43,036 nt of DNA, taken from positions 1 to 43,036 of the forward strand of contig JWZX01003086.1 in assembly GCA_001275005.1 (NCBI GenBank), in the 5' to 3' direction. Below, one piece after another: positions 10,054 to 20,470 of this stretch (the first letter of the stretch is position 1; each line of letters opens with the position of its first letter). The stretch comes from Chrysochromulina tobinii. Lineage: Eukaryota; Haptophyta; Prymnesiales; Chrysochromulinaceae. Made by a program: the position numbers and the translations under genes. The notes under the pieces were generated by a model. That model worked only from the letters and a program-made list of their open reading frames with translations, was not told the DNA's origin and searched no databases.

Positions 10054-10570
10054 GTACTGTCGAGAGAGAGGAAACAAAACTAGAAGTGATTTATGTAGCT
10101 CCGTAGGGGTAGGCTCAAGGCGGTGCGCTGCCATCAGAGTAGTTCGGAATTGTGACGCATGACGTTCGTTAATGTTGCGTTGCGGGGTTGCGCGTTGCGT
10201 TCATTACCCCGACATCGCTCGCTTCGTTCCCTCCTCCGCGCTTCGGTCCGCGGTTGGAGGTCGGCGGTACTGCGGCGTAGTGCGGGTTCGGTTCGGGCGT
10301 TCGGCCGGGGGCATCGCGCTAGACCCGCTTGGCTTCTGAGTAGGCCGCCGTGTGGGCCCCGGAGTTGGCTTGGTCGTGCGCGTGCATACAAAGGTTCGGT
10401 TATTCTAGAGATTCCACCTGCGCTGGGTCTGGTCTAGGTAATTTCGTACCGGCTCCCCCCGCCGGAACGGTACGCGGAGACTTTTGGGCTTGCGCGTGCG
10501 TTCACACCATGGTTCACACAGGCCGCAATGCAAATTATTCCTCCTCCCCCTCCGGAAAGACCGACTGTGC
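10054..10570. other. Intergenic region
   Basis: The 3' flank of the gelsolin/polycystin-like gene and the 5' flank of the polyproline membrane protein. The frame of the next gene is open from 10484 but lacks an ATG until 10571. I see no repeat copy or other feature. Confidence 0.5.
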
Positions 10571-12963
10571 ATGACGCGTGCCCGCAAGGCCTCGCTGGCA
10601 GCACTGGACACGTCGCAACGGACCACCGAAGCAGCTGATGCGTCGGCCAGCAGTACAGCCGGCGACCGCGTCCAGCTTTCACGTTTATCTCGCTGGATGG
10701 CACGAGGGAAGGCGCTTGCCGTGAAGAAGCGGTTGAATTCATTAGCTCCGCCTTCAGTCGATCGCACCGAGTCTTCGGACGATGAACCAACCAGCCAACC
10801 TCAAGCATCTGGAAAACCCCGCGACTCCGACCTGAGCACACGCCCTGGATCGCCAGGGCGGGTGTCCACTAACGGCCTGGTCGACTCTCCTGTGCTTACG
10901 CCGATGGATGTGCAGCGCCAGTGGCTCTTCGATGCCGAGAGCAACCCGACCATCGTCCTAGGGAGCCTGCGCGTGCCGGAACCTAAGACGCTGCAGTTCC
11001 TGACAATTCAATCGCAGCTGCACGAAGTGCATGTAACGACGACTCTCTCCGATGGCGCAGTCGTGTACACCGCTGCTCCTGCCTCCTCGGCTACGATCGA
11101 TGCGGCCGCCGTCACTGCCACTCCGTCGATGACAGCGGCAGAGGCAGAATTGGCGGGGATTTCAGGGGCGGAACTGGTGCAGCAGCGGCTCAGACACACT
11201 TCGCGAGGCATTGAGTGGGTAGGCGAGCAGCGAGCACATATGTTCCCTCGGCTCGCACCTTTGCCCGCGGAGGCTGAGCGGTTGGCTTCGGAGGCAGCCG
11301 CAGCGGTGGAAAAAGAGCGGCTTGCGGCGATTAGGGCGGAGGCGGAGCGTACTGCTGCGGAAAAGGCGGAGGCTGAGCGGTTGGCTGCTGAGGAAAAGGC
11401 TGAGGATGAGCGGTTGGCGGCTGAGGCGGCCGCAGTGGTTGAGGCGGAAAGGTTGCGCCTGAGGCTGGCGTTGGAACGGCTTGATACGGAACGGTTGGAC
11501 TTGAAACGGTTGGAGGCTGAAGCAGCCGCAGATGCTGAGGCTGAGAGGGTGCGGCTGCGAGTTGCATTGGAGCATTTGGAGGTGGAAGCCAAGGCTGAAG
11601 CAGTCGCGGCTGCTGAGGCTGAGAGGCTCCAGGCGGTCAGGTTGATGGCCCAAGCATACGCCGTGAGAAGTGGTAAAATGAGTCCATCCGCTGATCACCG
11701 CGCTCAGCGTGATCGTGAGAAGGCCAACGCCGCGACCAAGCTGCAAGCCATGCGCCGTGGCCAGCAAGTGCGCCGCAACGATGCTGCGCGAGCTGCACCG
11801 AATGCGCGACCGCTCGGGTGCTCTATTGGCCTGCTTGTCGATGGGGAGCAGACGAGGCCTAGCCTGGACATGAGACTGCGCGATGAGGAGGAGGAAGCGA
11901 GGCCTAGCCTGGACGTGGTCGAGCACGCTGGAATGAACGAGGCTCATTACATGATCGACGAGGACGTGCCCCACCTCCCGTCCTGCCTTGGTGTGGTTGC
12001 GGTGCACTCGTCCAAGGACGGCGACACCGCGCCGGCGAAGTTCACAAGTCGTGCGAGCTCGGCCTGGAAGAGCCTTGGGGCGAGCTATGCGGCGGCAAGA
12101 GCATCCTCATCCGCAGTGGAAGTCGTCACACGATTACGAGCAGGATTAGATTCGATTGGGAGCAGGCGGGCGTCCAGCGAGACGTCGCTGCTAGACCTCG
12201 AGAGTCAAGCGCCGAGTGGCGACCTCGACCTCGAGAGTGGCGCCGCTGGTGTCTGCCTTGCCAAGCCAGAGCGCCTGGTTTCCGAGCACTCGTGCTGGCA
12301 GTGGCTGCTCTCGGCACTGCTGGGCGCACTGCTGGGTGTGTGCCTCGTGCTGCTCGTCGTTGTGATGGCGATTTTGTCCTTTGGCTTGACGAAACCTTCA
12401 TTGGCGTCGTTGCTGCACCGCCCGCCGCCCTTGCCGCACTTGGCGCACTTGCCGCCCTCGTCGGCCTTGCCGCCCCCAGTTGCCGTGATGGTGGGCTTCA
12501 CCAGCGCACAGACCTGCACGGAGACGTGCAACTACGCCTCAGATGGTTCGTGCGACGATGGTGGACCCGGATCAGAGTATTTGATCTGCAGCCGCGGCAC
12601 CGACTGCACCGATTGCAACCCCCGAACAATGACGCCGCCGCCGCCGCCCATTGCGCGCATCGTGGCGATGATGGCGGCGTTCCCAGGCCGAGCAGCGCCC
12701 CTACGGCCACCACCGCCGCCAACGTTGCCACTGCCGCCGCCATCGAAGCCACCGCCGCCATCTCCACCCACACCGCCGCCACCGCCACCGCCGCCGCCTC
12801 GCTTGCCTCCTCCTCACATCCCGCCGCCCGCGTTGCCGCCCTTACTCCCGCCGCCACGGCCGGATACGCCTCCTTGCTCACCGCTTCCGAGTCCACCGCC
12901 GCCATCGCCGTTGTACCCGCCTGCTGAGCCTAAGGGAACACCAGATTTGCCACCGTCACCACT

Positions 12964-13013
<50 letters not shown>

Positions 13014-13519
13014 TACTGCCTCCGCTGCCTCCGCCTCCGCTGCCGCCGCCTCCGCCATCCGCGCCGCTGCCGCCATCAACGCCGCTGCCGCCATCCGCAC
13101 CGCTGCCGCCATCCGCGCTGCTGCTGCCGCCGGCCGTCCTCAGCCAAGCTCAATTCTTCTCCCTCGCCGGCGGCCTCTGGATCTCACTGTTCTGCTTCTT
13201 GGGTCTTGCTGCGGCCGTGCCCTGCGGCGGTGAGGACGACGAGGGCGAGGCCGGAGCCGCCGGCGCTATCGTATCGCCTGGTGACGATCCTCGCATACGG
13301 CTGCTCACGTCTGGCGGCGGTGGCGGCGCGTCCTCCTCTGCTGACGGCGGTGGCGGTCGACAGAAGGCCCCACAGAAGCTATCCTCTAAACGGCCAGAAG
13401 AGCTCGATGAGTTCCGTCGATTACCGCCACGGCCGCTCCCGCCACCTCCGGGGCTAGTTCAGCAACTGTTCAGAAACGTCTTCGGTGGTTTCCGCTGTTT
13501 GCCGTACTGGCTCATGTAA
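10571..13519 (+). CDS. Coiled-coil, IQ-motif, polyproline membrane protein
   Basis: 982 residues from the ATG at 10571. Order: Ser/Thr-rich N-terminus; an Ala/Glu/Arg/Leu coiled coil with ERLAAEAAA-type repeats (about 230-360); an IQ calmodulin-binding motif KLQAMRRGQQVRR (about 388-400); a strong membrane segment WLLSALLGALLGVCLVLLVV (about 576-605); a Cys cluster CTETCNYASDGSCDDGGPG..YLICSRGTDCTDC (about 647-682); an extremely Pro-rich region (about 685-860); a second hydrophobic stretch (about 860-887); and a Gly/Pro-rich tail. The Cys cluster is a type I associate with haptophyte surface proteins. A plausible topology is cytosolic calmodulin-binding coiled coil, one membrane pass, and a cell-wall-like extracellular polyproline rod. 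No enzymatic domain is seen. Function unknown; a surface or scale-associated structural role is inference. Confidence 0.68.
12964..13013 (+). repeat. CCG trinucleotide repeat (polyproline)
   Basis: A run of CCG units encoding consecutive prolines within the extracellular-type proline-rich region of the preceding gene. Confidence 0.95.
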
Positions 13520-13940
13520 ATCTCTCAAGCTTGGCAACATTCAAAGTATACAAAGACGGCTCGTGCTCGGTTGTACCATAGGCGTAGCCCTTATCGTCGA
13601 ACAGGCGGCCGACGGAGTTCGGGAGCGGGACGATCATGCGGCGGAGTTTAACTTGCGAGTATACACTGACACCACACAGAACGACATAAGAGCTTTGCCT
13701 ATGCGACCTATAAAATACATCCGGACTACATCGCGTACATGTAAGTACTCGCAACTCGGGTCGATACGACATACGTCAACATAACACCACGGGTCGGCCC
13801 GGCTTTACGGTATGCTAAAGGTACACGACACTCAGCGTGTAGTCCGTAACTCACAATGCACGCACTCCTCTCCGTTTTCCCCGCAAGGAAGTCGGCCGGA
13901 TGCCCATTCACAATGAGAAAAGGCGGGGCTGATTGTCGCA
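13520..13940. other. Intergenic region
   Basis: Lower GC than the flanking genes. It holds the 3' flank of the polyproline gene and the 5' flank of the MORN-SET gene. An 86-codon minus-strand frame at 13512-13772 overlaps the upstream gene's stop; it has plausible composition but no recognisable domain, and I do not call it a gene. Confidence 0.4.
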
Positions 13941-16652
13941 ATGATGGCGGCCTCTGTGAATCGCCGAGCAACAGTACACCTCGGCAAGCGCGCCAGGTAC
14001 GAGGGTCGCGTGCACGACGAGGAACGGCACGGCCTTGGAACGCTCTTCATCGATGAGGGAGATGGAGAGGAGAGCGCGCTGCGCGTTACGTGGAGGCACG
14101 ATGTGCCGCACGGCGTCGGCTCCTTGGTGGAGCCTGACGGCGGCCGTGTGAGTGGCCACTGGTATGATGGTGAGCTGCGCGGGCTAGTGCGCGAAGAGTA
14201 CGCCGATGGATCGCTGCGCTACATCGGACGCTACGCTCAGGGCGAGCGCAGCGGCGAGGGCGTACAGGTTGGAGCTGACGGTGGCTGCTTGGTGGGCTCG
14301 TGGGCTGCTGGCGCTCTGCACGGGCAGTGCTGTGCGTACCTATATCCGGACGCGGCAGAAGGCCTAGCATTCATCGGAGAGTGGCGCCATGGTCGAATGC
14401 ATCGCGCGAGGCGCATAGCGATGCCACCCACGCCCATGCCGAGGCCCACGCCGCCGCCGCCGCCGCCAGCAGCAGCCCATGGGCACACGTATCGGCTGCC
14501 TCACGCTGCGGTGCACCCCGCGCTGGAAAGCCTGCTTGCGCTATGCACGAGCGCACCCGGCGCACTGCTGACGGCGCTCCGTGCCCTGCACGGCCTGCGC
14601 GCCACGCGCGGCGCCGATGCGCCCGAGTACCGTTGCCACGACGACGCGCGATCTCCCCACCGATCTCCCCACCGCGCTGCAATCCGACCAGGCAGCCGGG
14701 AGGCGCTCACGAGGGATCCATACGAGGCGCGGCGCGTGTGTGTGCGCGCCAGCGAGCGCATCCTGGACGGCCTGACGGATGTGGGTGACGGACTCTTTGC
14801 GATCCGCGAGCTGCGACCTGGTGAGGTGGTGGCCTTCTTTGGTGGTGGCGTGCGCCTCGGCCCCAGCACCCTCGAGGCGTGTCAAGAAGCCGACGAGTGT
14901 GCAGCCGAGGATCGTGATGCCAACAACAGCACCCTGGAGCACGAGGCGTGTGAAGAAGCCGACGAGTGTGACGCCGAGGATCGTGATGCCAACGACAGTG
15001 ATGGCGATGCGGAGTGCGAACGCGGTGCTGACAAGGGCTGTGGGGACGACGCGGTCGTCGACTCGGTCGACGCCGCCCACGTCGCGGCGGCACGTGCGGA
15101 GCCCGATTGGGGTACCGTCGCAGCCGACGGCACCTTCATCTGGCTGCCCGAGGCATGGCGCGACTGCTCAAGCTACGTGGCCTCCCTGGGCCATAAGGCC
15201 AATCATGCTGGCTGGCGGGCCAACTGCGAGCTGGTTCCTTTCGAGCACCCGCGCCTGGGACAGTGCAGCGCCTTACGCGTGCTCTCCGGCGGCGGCGGCG
15301 GTGGAGGCGGTGTGGGCGAGGGCGTGGCTGAGGGCACGGAGCTGACCGTGTGCTATGCGCATCTGGTGACGCTGCCGGCCGGGAGCCGGCCAGCGTGGCT
15401 GAGCCGCCTGCTTGAGTTGCGCGCTGAGGAGGGGTATTATGCTCACCTGGCCTTCACACCGCCGCGCACATTGCTCCGCTGCCGATCGTCGATTGCCGCC
15501 AACGGGCGGCTGCGCGTCGTCTCCCACGGTCCTTGGCGTGTGCTCTGGTTTGATGGCGTGGAGCAGGGCATGACCTACCACGAACCTGACGGCCGTCTGC
15601 TCCCCGCGGTGGTCGGCTTCGATTATCAACGTACGATGGTGAGCGCGGCCGCAGCTCTCATTAGTACAGGACTTCATGAGTACAGGACTCATGAGCTCTC
15701 ATCAGTACTCATGAGTACAGGACCTCATGAGCCGCCAGCCGAGCCGTGCGCGACAGGGCTGCCAGGGCGACCGAAGGCGAGCATACCGAAGGCGATCACA
15801 TCAAAGGCGAGCGCGCATGCGCCGCCCTTACCGAAGGCGATCACAACAAAGGCGAGCATGCATGCGCCGCCCTCTATCCTCGTCGTCGGCCTCGGCGCAG
15901 GCAGCTGTGCAGCGGCGCTCATGATGGCGCTTGGGGCTCTCGGCAGCACCTCTCAGGTGGAGGTGGTCGAGATTGACGAGGCTGTGGTCCACGCTGCTGT
16001 GAACGTTCACGGCCTGAGCGTGCTCCGCCGAGGAGGCGGCACCGCAAGTGCCCAACACGGCGGCATTCCTACGGCCACCACTCATCAAGCAGAAAGCAGC
16101 GGTGGCGCGCACCTGCCTCATCGGTCGACTTCGTCGTTTCGTGCAAGTGTGGGGTCGCCTCCACCGCAGGTGCCGCACGTGCCTGTCATCCTGTCTGACG
16201 CGGCGAGCCACGTGCACGGCTTGGCGGCAGGCACGCTCGACTGCGTGCTGCTCGACGCGTATGATGCCAAGGGGCGTGTCCCCACGCACTTGCAGGCAGT
16301 GCCCTTTGTGCGCGCGCTCGGGACAGCGCTCGCGCCCGGTGGTTGCGTGATCGCTAACCTATGGCATGGTACCGCCGATGCGCGCGCTGCAGCGCACGGC
16401 TTCGCACAGCTCCTCGATCGCGACGCTGGGCTGCGGAGTTGGGCGCTGCCCGTCGTCGGCCACGAGAAGAATTGCATACTGATCGCCCTCCGACCCAAAG
16501 ATGGCAGGTCGATTGCCACGTCAAAGGCGGAGCTGCGCCGCCGGCTGCTGCACGCGGCGGCGGCATACGCGGCGGCACCGGAGATGGAGCCCGCGATGCT
16601 GAAGACGATGCGCGCGAATGCGGACACCATTGAGGCGTGGGCAGTCGGGTAG
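13941..16652 (+). CDS. MORN-SET lysine methyltransferase fused to a spermidine-synthase-type methyltransferase domain
   Basis: 903 residues from the ATG at 13941. Residues about 15-155 hold six MORN-like repeats (YEGRVHDEERHGLGTLF and following). Residues about 262-490 form a SETD7-like SET domain: VGDGLFAIRELRPGEVVAFFGG, then GHKANHAGWRANCE (about 416-429, with the invariant N-H) and ELTVCYAHL (about 467). The C-terminal third (about 645-880) is a class I SAM fold of the spermidine synthase/METTL13 type: ILVVGLGAGSCAAAL (motif I), VEVVEIDEAVV (acidic motif II), VILSDAASHVHG, then DCVLLDAYDAKGRVP and GGCVIANLWHG. SETD7 itself is MORN-SET only, so this chain carries two unrelated SAM-binding domains. 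Linkers contain in-frame duplications (EEADEC..EDRDAN near 14880-15000; two copies of a KAITxKAS..APP unit near 15785-15870). Substrates are unknown; SETD7 relatives methylate histone H3K4 and other lysines, METTL13 methylates eEF1A. Confidence 0.82.
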   Translation: MMAASVNRRATVHLGKRARYEGRVHDEERHGLGTLFIDEGDGEESALRVTWRHDVPHGVGSLVEPDGGRVSGHWYDGELRGLVREEYADGSLRYIGRYAQGERSGEGVQVGADGGCLVGSWAAGALHGQCCAYLYPDAAEGLAFIGEWRHGRMHRARRIAMPPTPMPRPTPPPPPPAAAHGHTYRLPHAAVHPALESLLALCTSAPGALLTALRALHGLRATRGADAPEYRCHDDARSPHRSPHRAAIRPGSREALTRDPYEARRVCVRASERILDGLTDVGDGLFAIRELRPGEVVAFFGGGVRLGPSTLEACQEADECAAEDRDANNSTLEHEACEEADECDAEDRDANDSDGDAECERGADKGCGDDAVVDSVDAAHVAAARAEPDWGTVAADGTFIWLPEAWRDCSSYVASLGHKANHAGWRANCELVPFEHPRLGQCSALRVLSGGGGGGGGVGEGVAEGTELTVCYAHLVTLPAGSRPAWLSRLLELRAEEGYYAHLAFTPPRTLLRCRSSIAANGRLRVVSHGPWRVLWFDGVEQGMTYHEPDGRLLPAVVGFDYQRTMVSAAAALISTGLHEYRTHELSSVLMSTGPHEPPAEPCATGLPGRPKASIPKAITSKASAHAPPLPKAITTKASMHAPPSILVVGLGAGSCAAALMMALGALGSTSQVEVVEIDEAVVHAAVNVHGLSVLRRGGGTASAQHGGIPTATTHQAESSGGAHLPHRSTSSFRASVGSPPPQVPHVPVILSDAASHVHGLAAGTLDCVLLDAYDAKGRVPTHLQAVPFVRALGTALAPGGCVIANLWHGTADARAAAHGFAQLLDRDAGLRSWALPVVGHEKNCILIALRPKDGRSIATSKAELRRRLLHAAAAYAAAPEMEPAMLKTMRANADTIEAWAVG

Positions 16653-17002
16653 AAGTTTCGTGTGTACAGCTGAGAGCTGAGCCGCGCTGTGTAAGGTGCG
16701 CTCGGCTAGTACCGAACCTCGCCCGTACACGTGGCCTACACGTGGCCGGGCCCCTCTAGAACCGTGCGTCGTGTGCGGTGTAGTACTACTGTGGTCGTGC
16801 GCAGGCATGCGTGCTCCGCTCCGCGCCGCGCTGTTCGTTGTTGCGCGCGTACAGTCGAGTACGGGGGCCGCGTGCGCGCCGTTATTACGAGCGGGCCGGT
16901 CGCGGGTCGTGACGTCGTGCTCCCGCGCGAACGGCGAGCCGGCAGCGGCACTCAAAAACGGAACGCACTTGCAGAAGGTTAATCTTAAACTCGTAAGTCT
17001 TG
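16653..17002. other. Intergenic region between convergent genes
   Basis: The 3' flanks of the MORN-SET gene (+) and the MIT-IQ gene (-). It contains a short direct repeat of ACACGTGGCC at about 16727-16747. No gene seen. Confidence 0.5.
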
Positions 17003-18358
17003 TCAAACCTTCGCACTTGGAGTGCGACCACGCTTGCTCTCGCTGTTGCTAAGGATGCGGGCGCCGGTTGCCGCGGCTGGCTTTGTCGAGCGAAGGATCT
17101 GGGACGCCTTCACAGCCATCGTCAGCGCCTGCATGAACTCGAGATCGTCTGCGAGGGCCGCGGGGATGTGGGCCGGCGCACGCTTGGCACCCGTGAGCGC
17201 CCCAATCGACTGCTGCATCGCGTGCTCGGTACGGCGGGGGGTCGCCCCCTCAAGTCCGAGCATCGCACCATCGAGCATCGCGTCGCCACGCGGCGTGATC
17301 ATATGCATCTGCACGAGCGCCGACGCATCAAGCGAGGAGCGTCCCCGCAGCGACCCTCGGAACGCAGCCACCATTGGAGGCGCGAGTGGCAAAGGAATCA
17401 ACGACAAGGCTGCCAGCTGTCGACGACGATGCTCTCGCCAGCTGGTCTGTAGAATGCGGGCCGCCTTACGCTCGCGGCTGTCCATGAGCAAGATGAGACG
17501 GCAGAGGGTGCGCATGTACTCGAGCCGACGCCGCGCGAGCCAGCAGCGCGTGTGGCTCTGCACGCGCAGCGCTGCATTGTCGTGCAGCTGCTCGAGGTCA
17601 GCCGGGCCGAGGGCCGAAAGCCTCATGTCGGCCTCCTCATCCTTCAGAAGCGCGCACACCTCTACCGCGCTCTCCTCGCAGCTGTGCAGGTGCTCCTGCG
17701 CCGCTTGCAGCGCAACGAAGAAACCGCGGCCCGCCTCGGCGTGCGAGAGGCGCCCGCGCCGTGCGCCGTCGTGGCTCGCGCCTGCTACTCTACTTCCGCC
17801 GCCGCAACTCGCACCTGGCACGCTGCTTCCGCCGCCGCAAGCCATGCTCTCGCGCACGCGGGCTAGATCGTGCGCGATCGGCGTGGCGGCCGCGGCGGAG
17901 CTTCTCGAGGCAAAGAGCGAGCCGAGCATCCGGCGTGGAGTCGATGGCTGCTTATCGGCTGCGGCGTCAGGAAGCGGCGCACGCGCCTTGCTGCTGCCGC
18001 CGCCCTTGAGCTTCGCTTCCAGCTGCTCAATCCGCTCGGAGTAGGCACGGTGGAACTCCTGGAGCTCTCCGGTGTCGACGAGGTTTGAATCTCGCTGCAC
18101 GTGCAGCGCCAGCCCAAGATAGTGCACGGCACTCTTGTATTCGGCGAGCGCTGCCTTGACGTTGCCGTTGGTGTCCGCGGCGACGGCGGTATTCGCAAGT
18201 TTGAGCGCCTTCTGGGACAAATGAGTGGCTGTCGTCTTGCGCTTGTCATCGGACAATGCACGTGGTGTGAGCGTCGTCACTGCTCGAGGGTCTCTGAGCT
18301 CCGCTTGAGCTTGCTCGAGAGTGCAGCACTTTCCCGTGTCGAGGTTCCGGAAGGCCAT
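17003..18358 (-). CDS. MIT-domain and IQ-motif protein
   Basis: 451 residues from the ATG at 18358 (MAFRNLDTGKCCTLEQAQAEL). An in-frame ATG at 18457 would add 33 unconvincing residues and leave only 29 nt to the upstream gene. A MIT domain (three-helix microtubule-interacting and trafficking domain) lies at about residues 45-117, with ALKLANTAVAADTNGNVKAA and the third helix ELQEFHRAYSERIEQLEAKL. MIT domains bind ESCRT-III tails, as in VPS4 and spastin. After a Ser/Gly-rich linker come two IQ-like motifs, LRVQSHTRCWLARRR and ARILQTSWREHRRRQ, which bind calmodulin or myosin-type light chains. No AAA ATPase or kinase follows. Likely role: an adaptor linking endosomal or cytokinetic ESCRT machinery to calcium signalling (inference). 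Confidence 0.7.
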   Translation of the reverse strand: MAFRNLDTGKCCTLEQAQAELRDPRAVTTLTPRALSDDKRKTTATHLSQKALKLANTAVAADTNGNVKAALAEYKSAVHYLGLALHVQRDSNLVDTGELQEFHRAYSERIEQLEAKLKGGGSSKARAPLPDAAADKQPSTPRRMLGSLFASRSSAAAATPIAHDLARVRESMACGGGSSVPGASCGGGSRVAGASHDGARRGRLSHAEAGRGFFVALQAAQEHLHSCEESAVEVCALLKDEEADMRLSALGPADLEQLHDNAALRVQSHTRCWLARRRLEYMRTLCRLILLMDSRERKAARILQTSWREHRRRQLAALSLIPLPLAPPMVAAFRGSLRGRSSLDASALVQMHMITPRGDAMLDGAMLGLEGATPRRTEHAMQQSIGALTGAKRAPAHIPAALADDLEFMQALTMAVKASQILRSTKPAAATGARILSNSESKRGRTPSAKV

Positions 18359-18486
18359 CTCCCACGACAAACAATGTGGCGTGTGAATCGAGTACTGTAA
18401 ACATTGGCTGTGAACGGTGGCTGTGAAGTGCTTCTGTGAGAGAGGAGCGACAGACATACTAATTTCGAGAATGCGCGCTAAGCGCG

Positions 18487-20178
18487 CTACCTGTAGCTGA
18501 AGTCCATCACAGAGCAGTTCATGCTCGCTAGCACATTCTGCTCGCCACTTCCGAATCGCGTCCGCATCATATGGATGTCGTGCCCCACCGCGGGTCGTAG
18601 CATGAGGTAGTCGATGCGCACTCTGCTTCGCTGCCCCTCATGTTGGGGGATCTCGTGCGTCACGTCCAGGAAGCATTCCCGGTCGGCGTGTATCGTCGCA
18701 TAGAATTCAGTCATGGCCGTGATCGAAATGTTGCTGACCTGGCTCATGGCACGTATGGCACTATCTCCACTCCGGCGCGCATCCGTGCTAACCAGTGGGA
18801 ATGCCAGATTCTTCTTCCGATACCACACCGCCCGTGCAGGTCCGGCGTGAGTGCAGTTGCAGCCCGCGCAACGAAGCGAGAATGTGCCTTGCCCTTCGAG
18901 AGAGCTCAACAAGTAGCCGAGCTTGGCCCACATCCAAACACATCCATAGCCGGCAGGCATCGGCAGGGGCCCGATCGACAGGCTAGCACCTGGCAACGCG
19001 GAAGCGTATCCCAGTTTCTGTACGCCCTTTCGCGCGCCATCGTCCACCAATGCCCACCCTTGCAGTGGCGTGCGGACGGGCAACATGTCCGCGCGATCGA
19101 AGCACTGCTCCCATATATTATTCCATACGCTCTTATCGACGACGCCTTTGCCGCTCGTGGCCGTACCGCGCTGAATGTTGGTTACACTCTTCGTAGTATG
19201 CAATAAAAGCGCACGATCCAGCTCATGGTCTGAGCGGGTGCACAGTGCAGTGGAAACATGCTTTGCAATAAGCCGAACCGTCATGCCGGCTATGAGCGCG
19301 TGACCGGCTGGATTAGGATGAAATGTATCAGATCCGCGCTCCGCATAAAAGTCTGAGAATGATGCGCCCGACGAGATCAAGCAAGCGATGATGCAGTCGA
19401 CCCTTATCACGTCCAGCCCTTGCGTAGCAGCAACGCGATCAATTTCTTCGACCTCACCTGACGAGGTCGCGCACCTTTGAGAAGCATCGGATGAATTTCT
19501 GATCGCCGCCTGCACCTGCAACACTGCGCGTTGGTTTGACCACACGACAAAGGCTACTAGTGCCTCTGGCGCAGCTTTGCGAATTGTGTGGACGATGTGG
19601 TCGACATCAGCTCCCCATACATTGTTTGCAAACTCGATCAAGATCATGTCCGTGTCACGAGGTACGCGCGAGTGTGCACATTGCGCAAAGAAATTAGCGT
19701 GCTGTGCATTCTTTGCCCACACGTTGAGTTCAGCTTTTACGCCGACTGGCTCGAGAATCCTATCCAATAGATCTTGGAGCCGGCGTGGCCAGCCGCGCGA
19801 TGGGTCGCAGATAGGACTCAGCTTGGCGGTTGATTCGTTATGGAGCAGTCCGTAAGCTTCCGCTCCACCGCAGCCAGCAGTTGGTGAGACACCAAGAACG
19901 ACGATGCGAAGTGTGCTGTTGCGCGAATGGATGCGCAAGCGCTCACGATCCTGAAGCGACGAATACACAACGTTGGCCTCGTCTAATTGCGTGATATTTA
20001 GCTGCCTTGAAAATCGCGACGCAACGTACTCACTGCTGTCGAGTGGCTGGAAATGCGACAGCTCGCCAGCAAGTCTGAATGCCGTCGGGGTCAGACTCGA
20101 AGCTTGTGTCGCTGTCGGTAGCATGAACTGATCAAGTGCCAGACCTTGAAAGGCGATGCAGCGTTCATCGGCCGCCAT
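18487..20178 (-). CDS. SGNH/GDSL-type esterase-like protein
   Basis: 563 residues from the ATG at 20178. Block I is RIVVLGVSPTAGCGGAEAYG (about residues 91-110); the normal GDS is GVS here, but the catalytic Ser position is kept. ILIEFANNVWG (about residue 180) gives the Asn block. DTFHPNPAGHALIAGM (about 281-296) carries the catalytic Asp-His pair of block V. The remaining 260 residues are Cys-containing with a C-terminal beta-rich segment, resembling plant and algal proteins in which an SGNH hydrolase is followed by a carbohydrate-binding-like module. No signal peptide is seen at this start; an upstream exon could supply one. It is divergent from a PC-esterase gene across a repeat-containing intergenic region, consistent with a shared role in polysaccharide acylation or deacylation (inference). 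Confidence 0.68.
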   Translation of the reverse strand: MAADERCIAFQGLALDQFMLPTATQASSLTPTAFRLAGELSHFQPLDSSEYVASRFSRQLNITQLDEANVVYSSLQDRERLRIHSRNSTLRIVVLGVSPTAGCGGAEAYGLLHNESTAKLSPICDPSRGWPRRLQDLLDRILEPVGVKAELNVWAKNAQHANFFAQCAHSRVPRDTDMILIEFANNVWGADVDHIVHTIRKAAPEALVAFVVWSNQRAVLQVQAAIRNSSDASQRCATSSGEVEEIDRVAATQGLDVIRVDCIIACLISSGASFSDFYAERGSDTFHPNPAGHALIAGMTVRLIAKHVSTALCTRSDHELDRALLLHTTKSVTNIQRGTATSGKGVVDKSVWNNIWEQCFDRADMLPVRTPLQGWALVDDGARKGVQKLGYASALPGASLSIGPLPMPAGYGCVWMWAKLGYLLSSLEGQGTFSLRCAGCNCTHAGPARAVWYRKKNLAFPLVSTDARRSGDSAIRAMSQVSNISITAMTEFYATIHADRECFLDVTHEIPQHEGQRSRVRIDYLMLRPAVGHDIHMMRTRFGSGEQNVLASMNCSVMDFSYR

Positions 20179-20350
20179 CTGAACACCACCGAGTGGCGAT
20201 TCTGCCTGGAACCGACGACCTCAAGAACTCACACGACGAGAGAGCCGAGCTTCCGCGCACCCGGCCCGCCGCGCGAGCACACACGAGGAGCCCTCACCAG
20301 GATCTGTATACTAGTACGGTACCGGTACAGCAGCGGTACAGTACCGGTAT

Positions 20351-20470
20351 ACCGGTAAAAAGACACCGGGGGGAGCCGGGACACACACGGGACACACACG
20401 GGACGCACTGGCGCACACGGGCACACGGATCACATAGACGAACCTCACAACTATCCCAACCCTCCAACGC
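20351..20470 (+). repeat. Dispersed bipartite upstream repeat, copy 5
   Basis: ACCGGTAAAAAGACACCGGG then GGAGCCGGGACACAC and two CACACGGGAC units. The second block AGACGAACCTCACAACTATC lies about 85 bp on. This is the clearest full copy together with copy 4. Confidence 0.8.

Noticed and set aside
13512-13772. 86-codon minus-strand ORF with natural-looking composition
   Set aside because: Too short, no domain, and overlaps the 3' end of the polyproline gene; could be an exon fragment but cannot be supported.
17022-18044. 340-codon plus-strand frame opposite the MIT-IQ gene
   Set aside because: Arg/Ser/Ala-rich shadow of the minus-strand gene with no domain.
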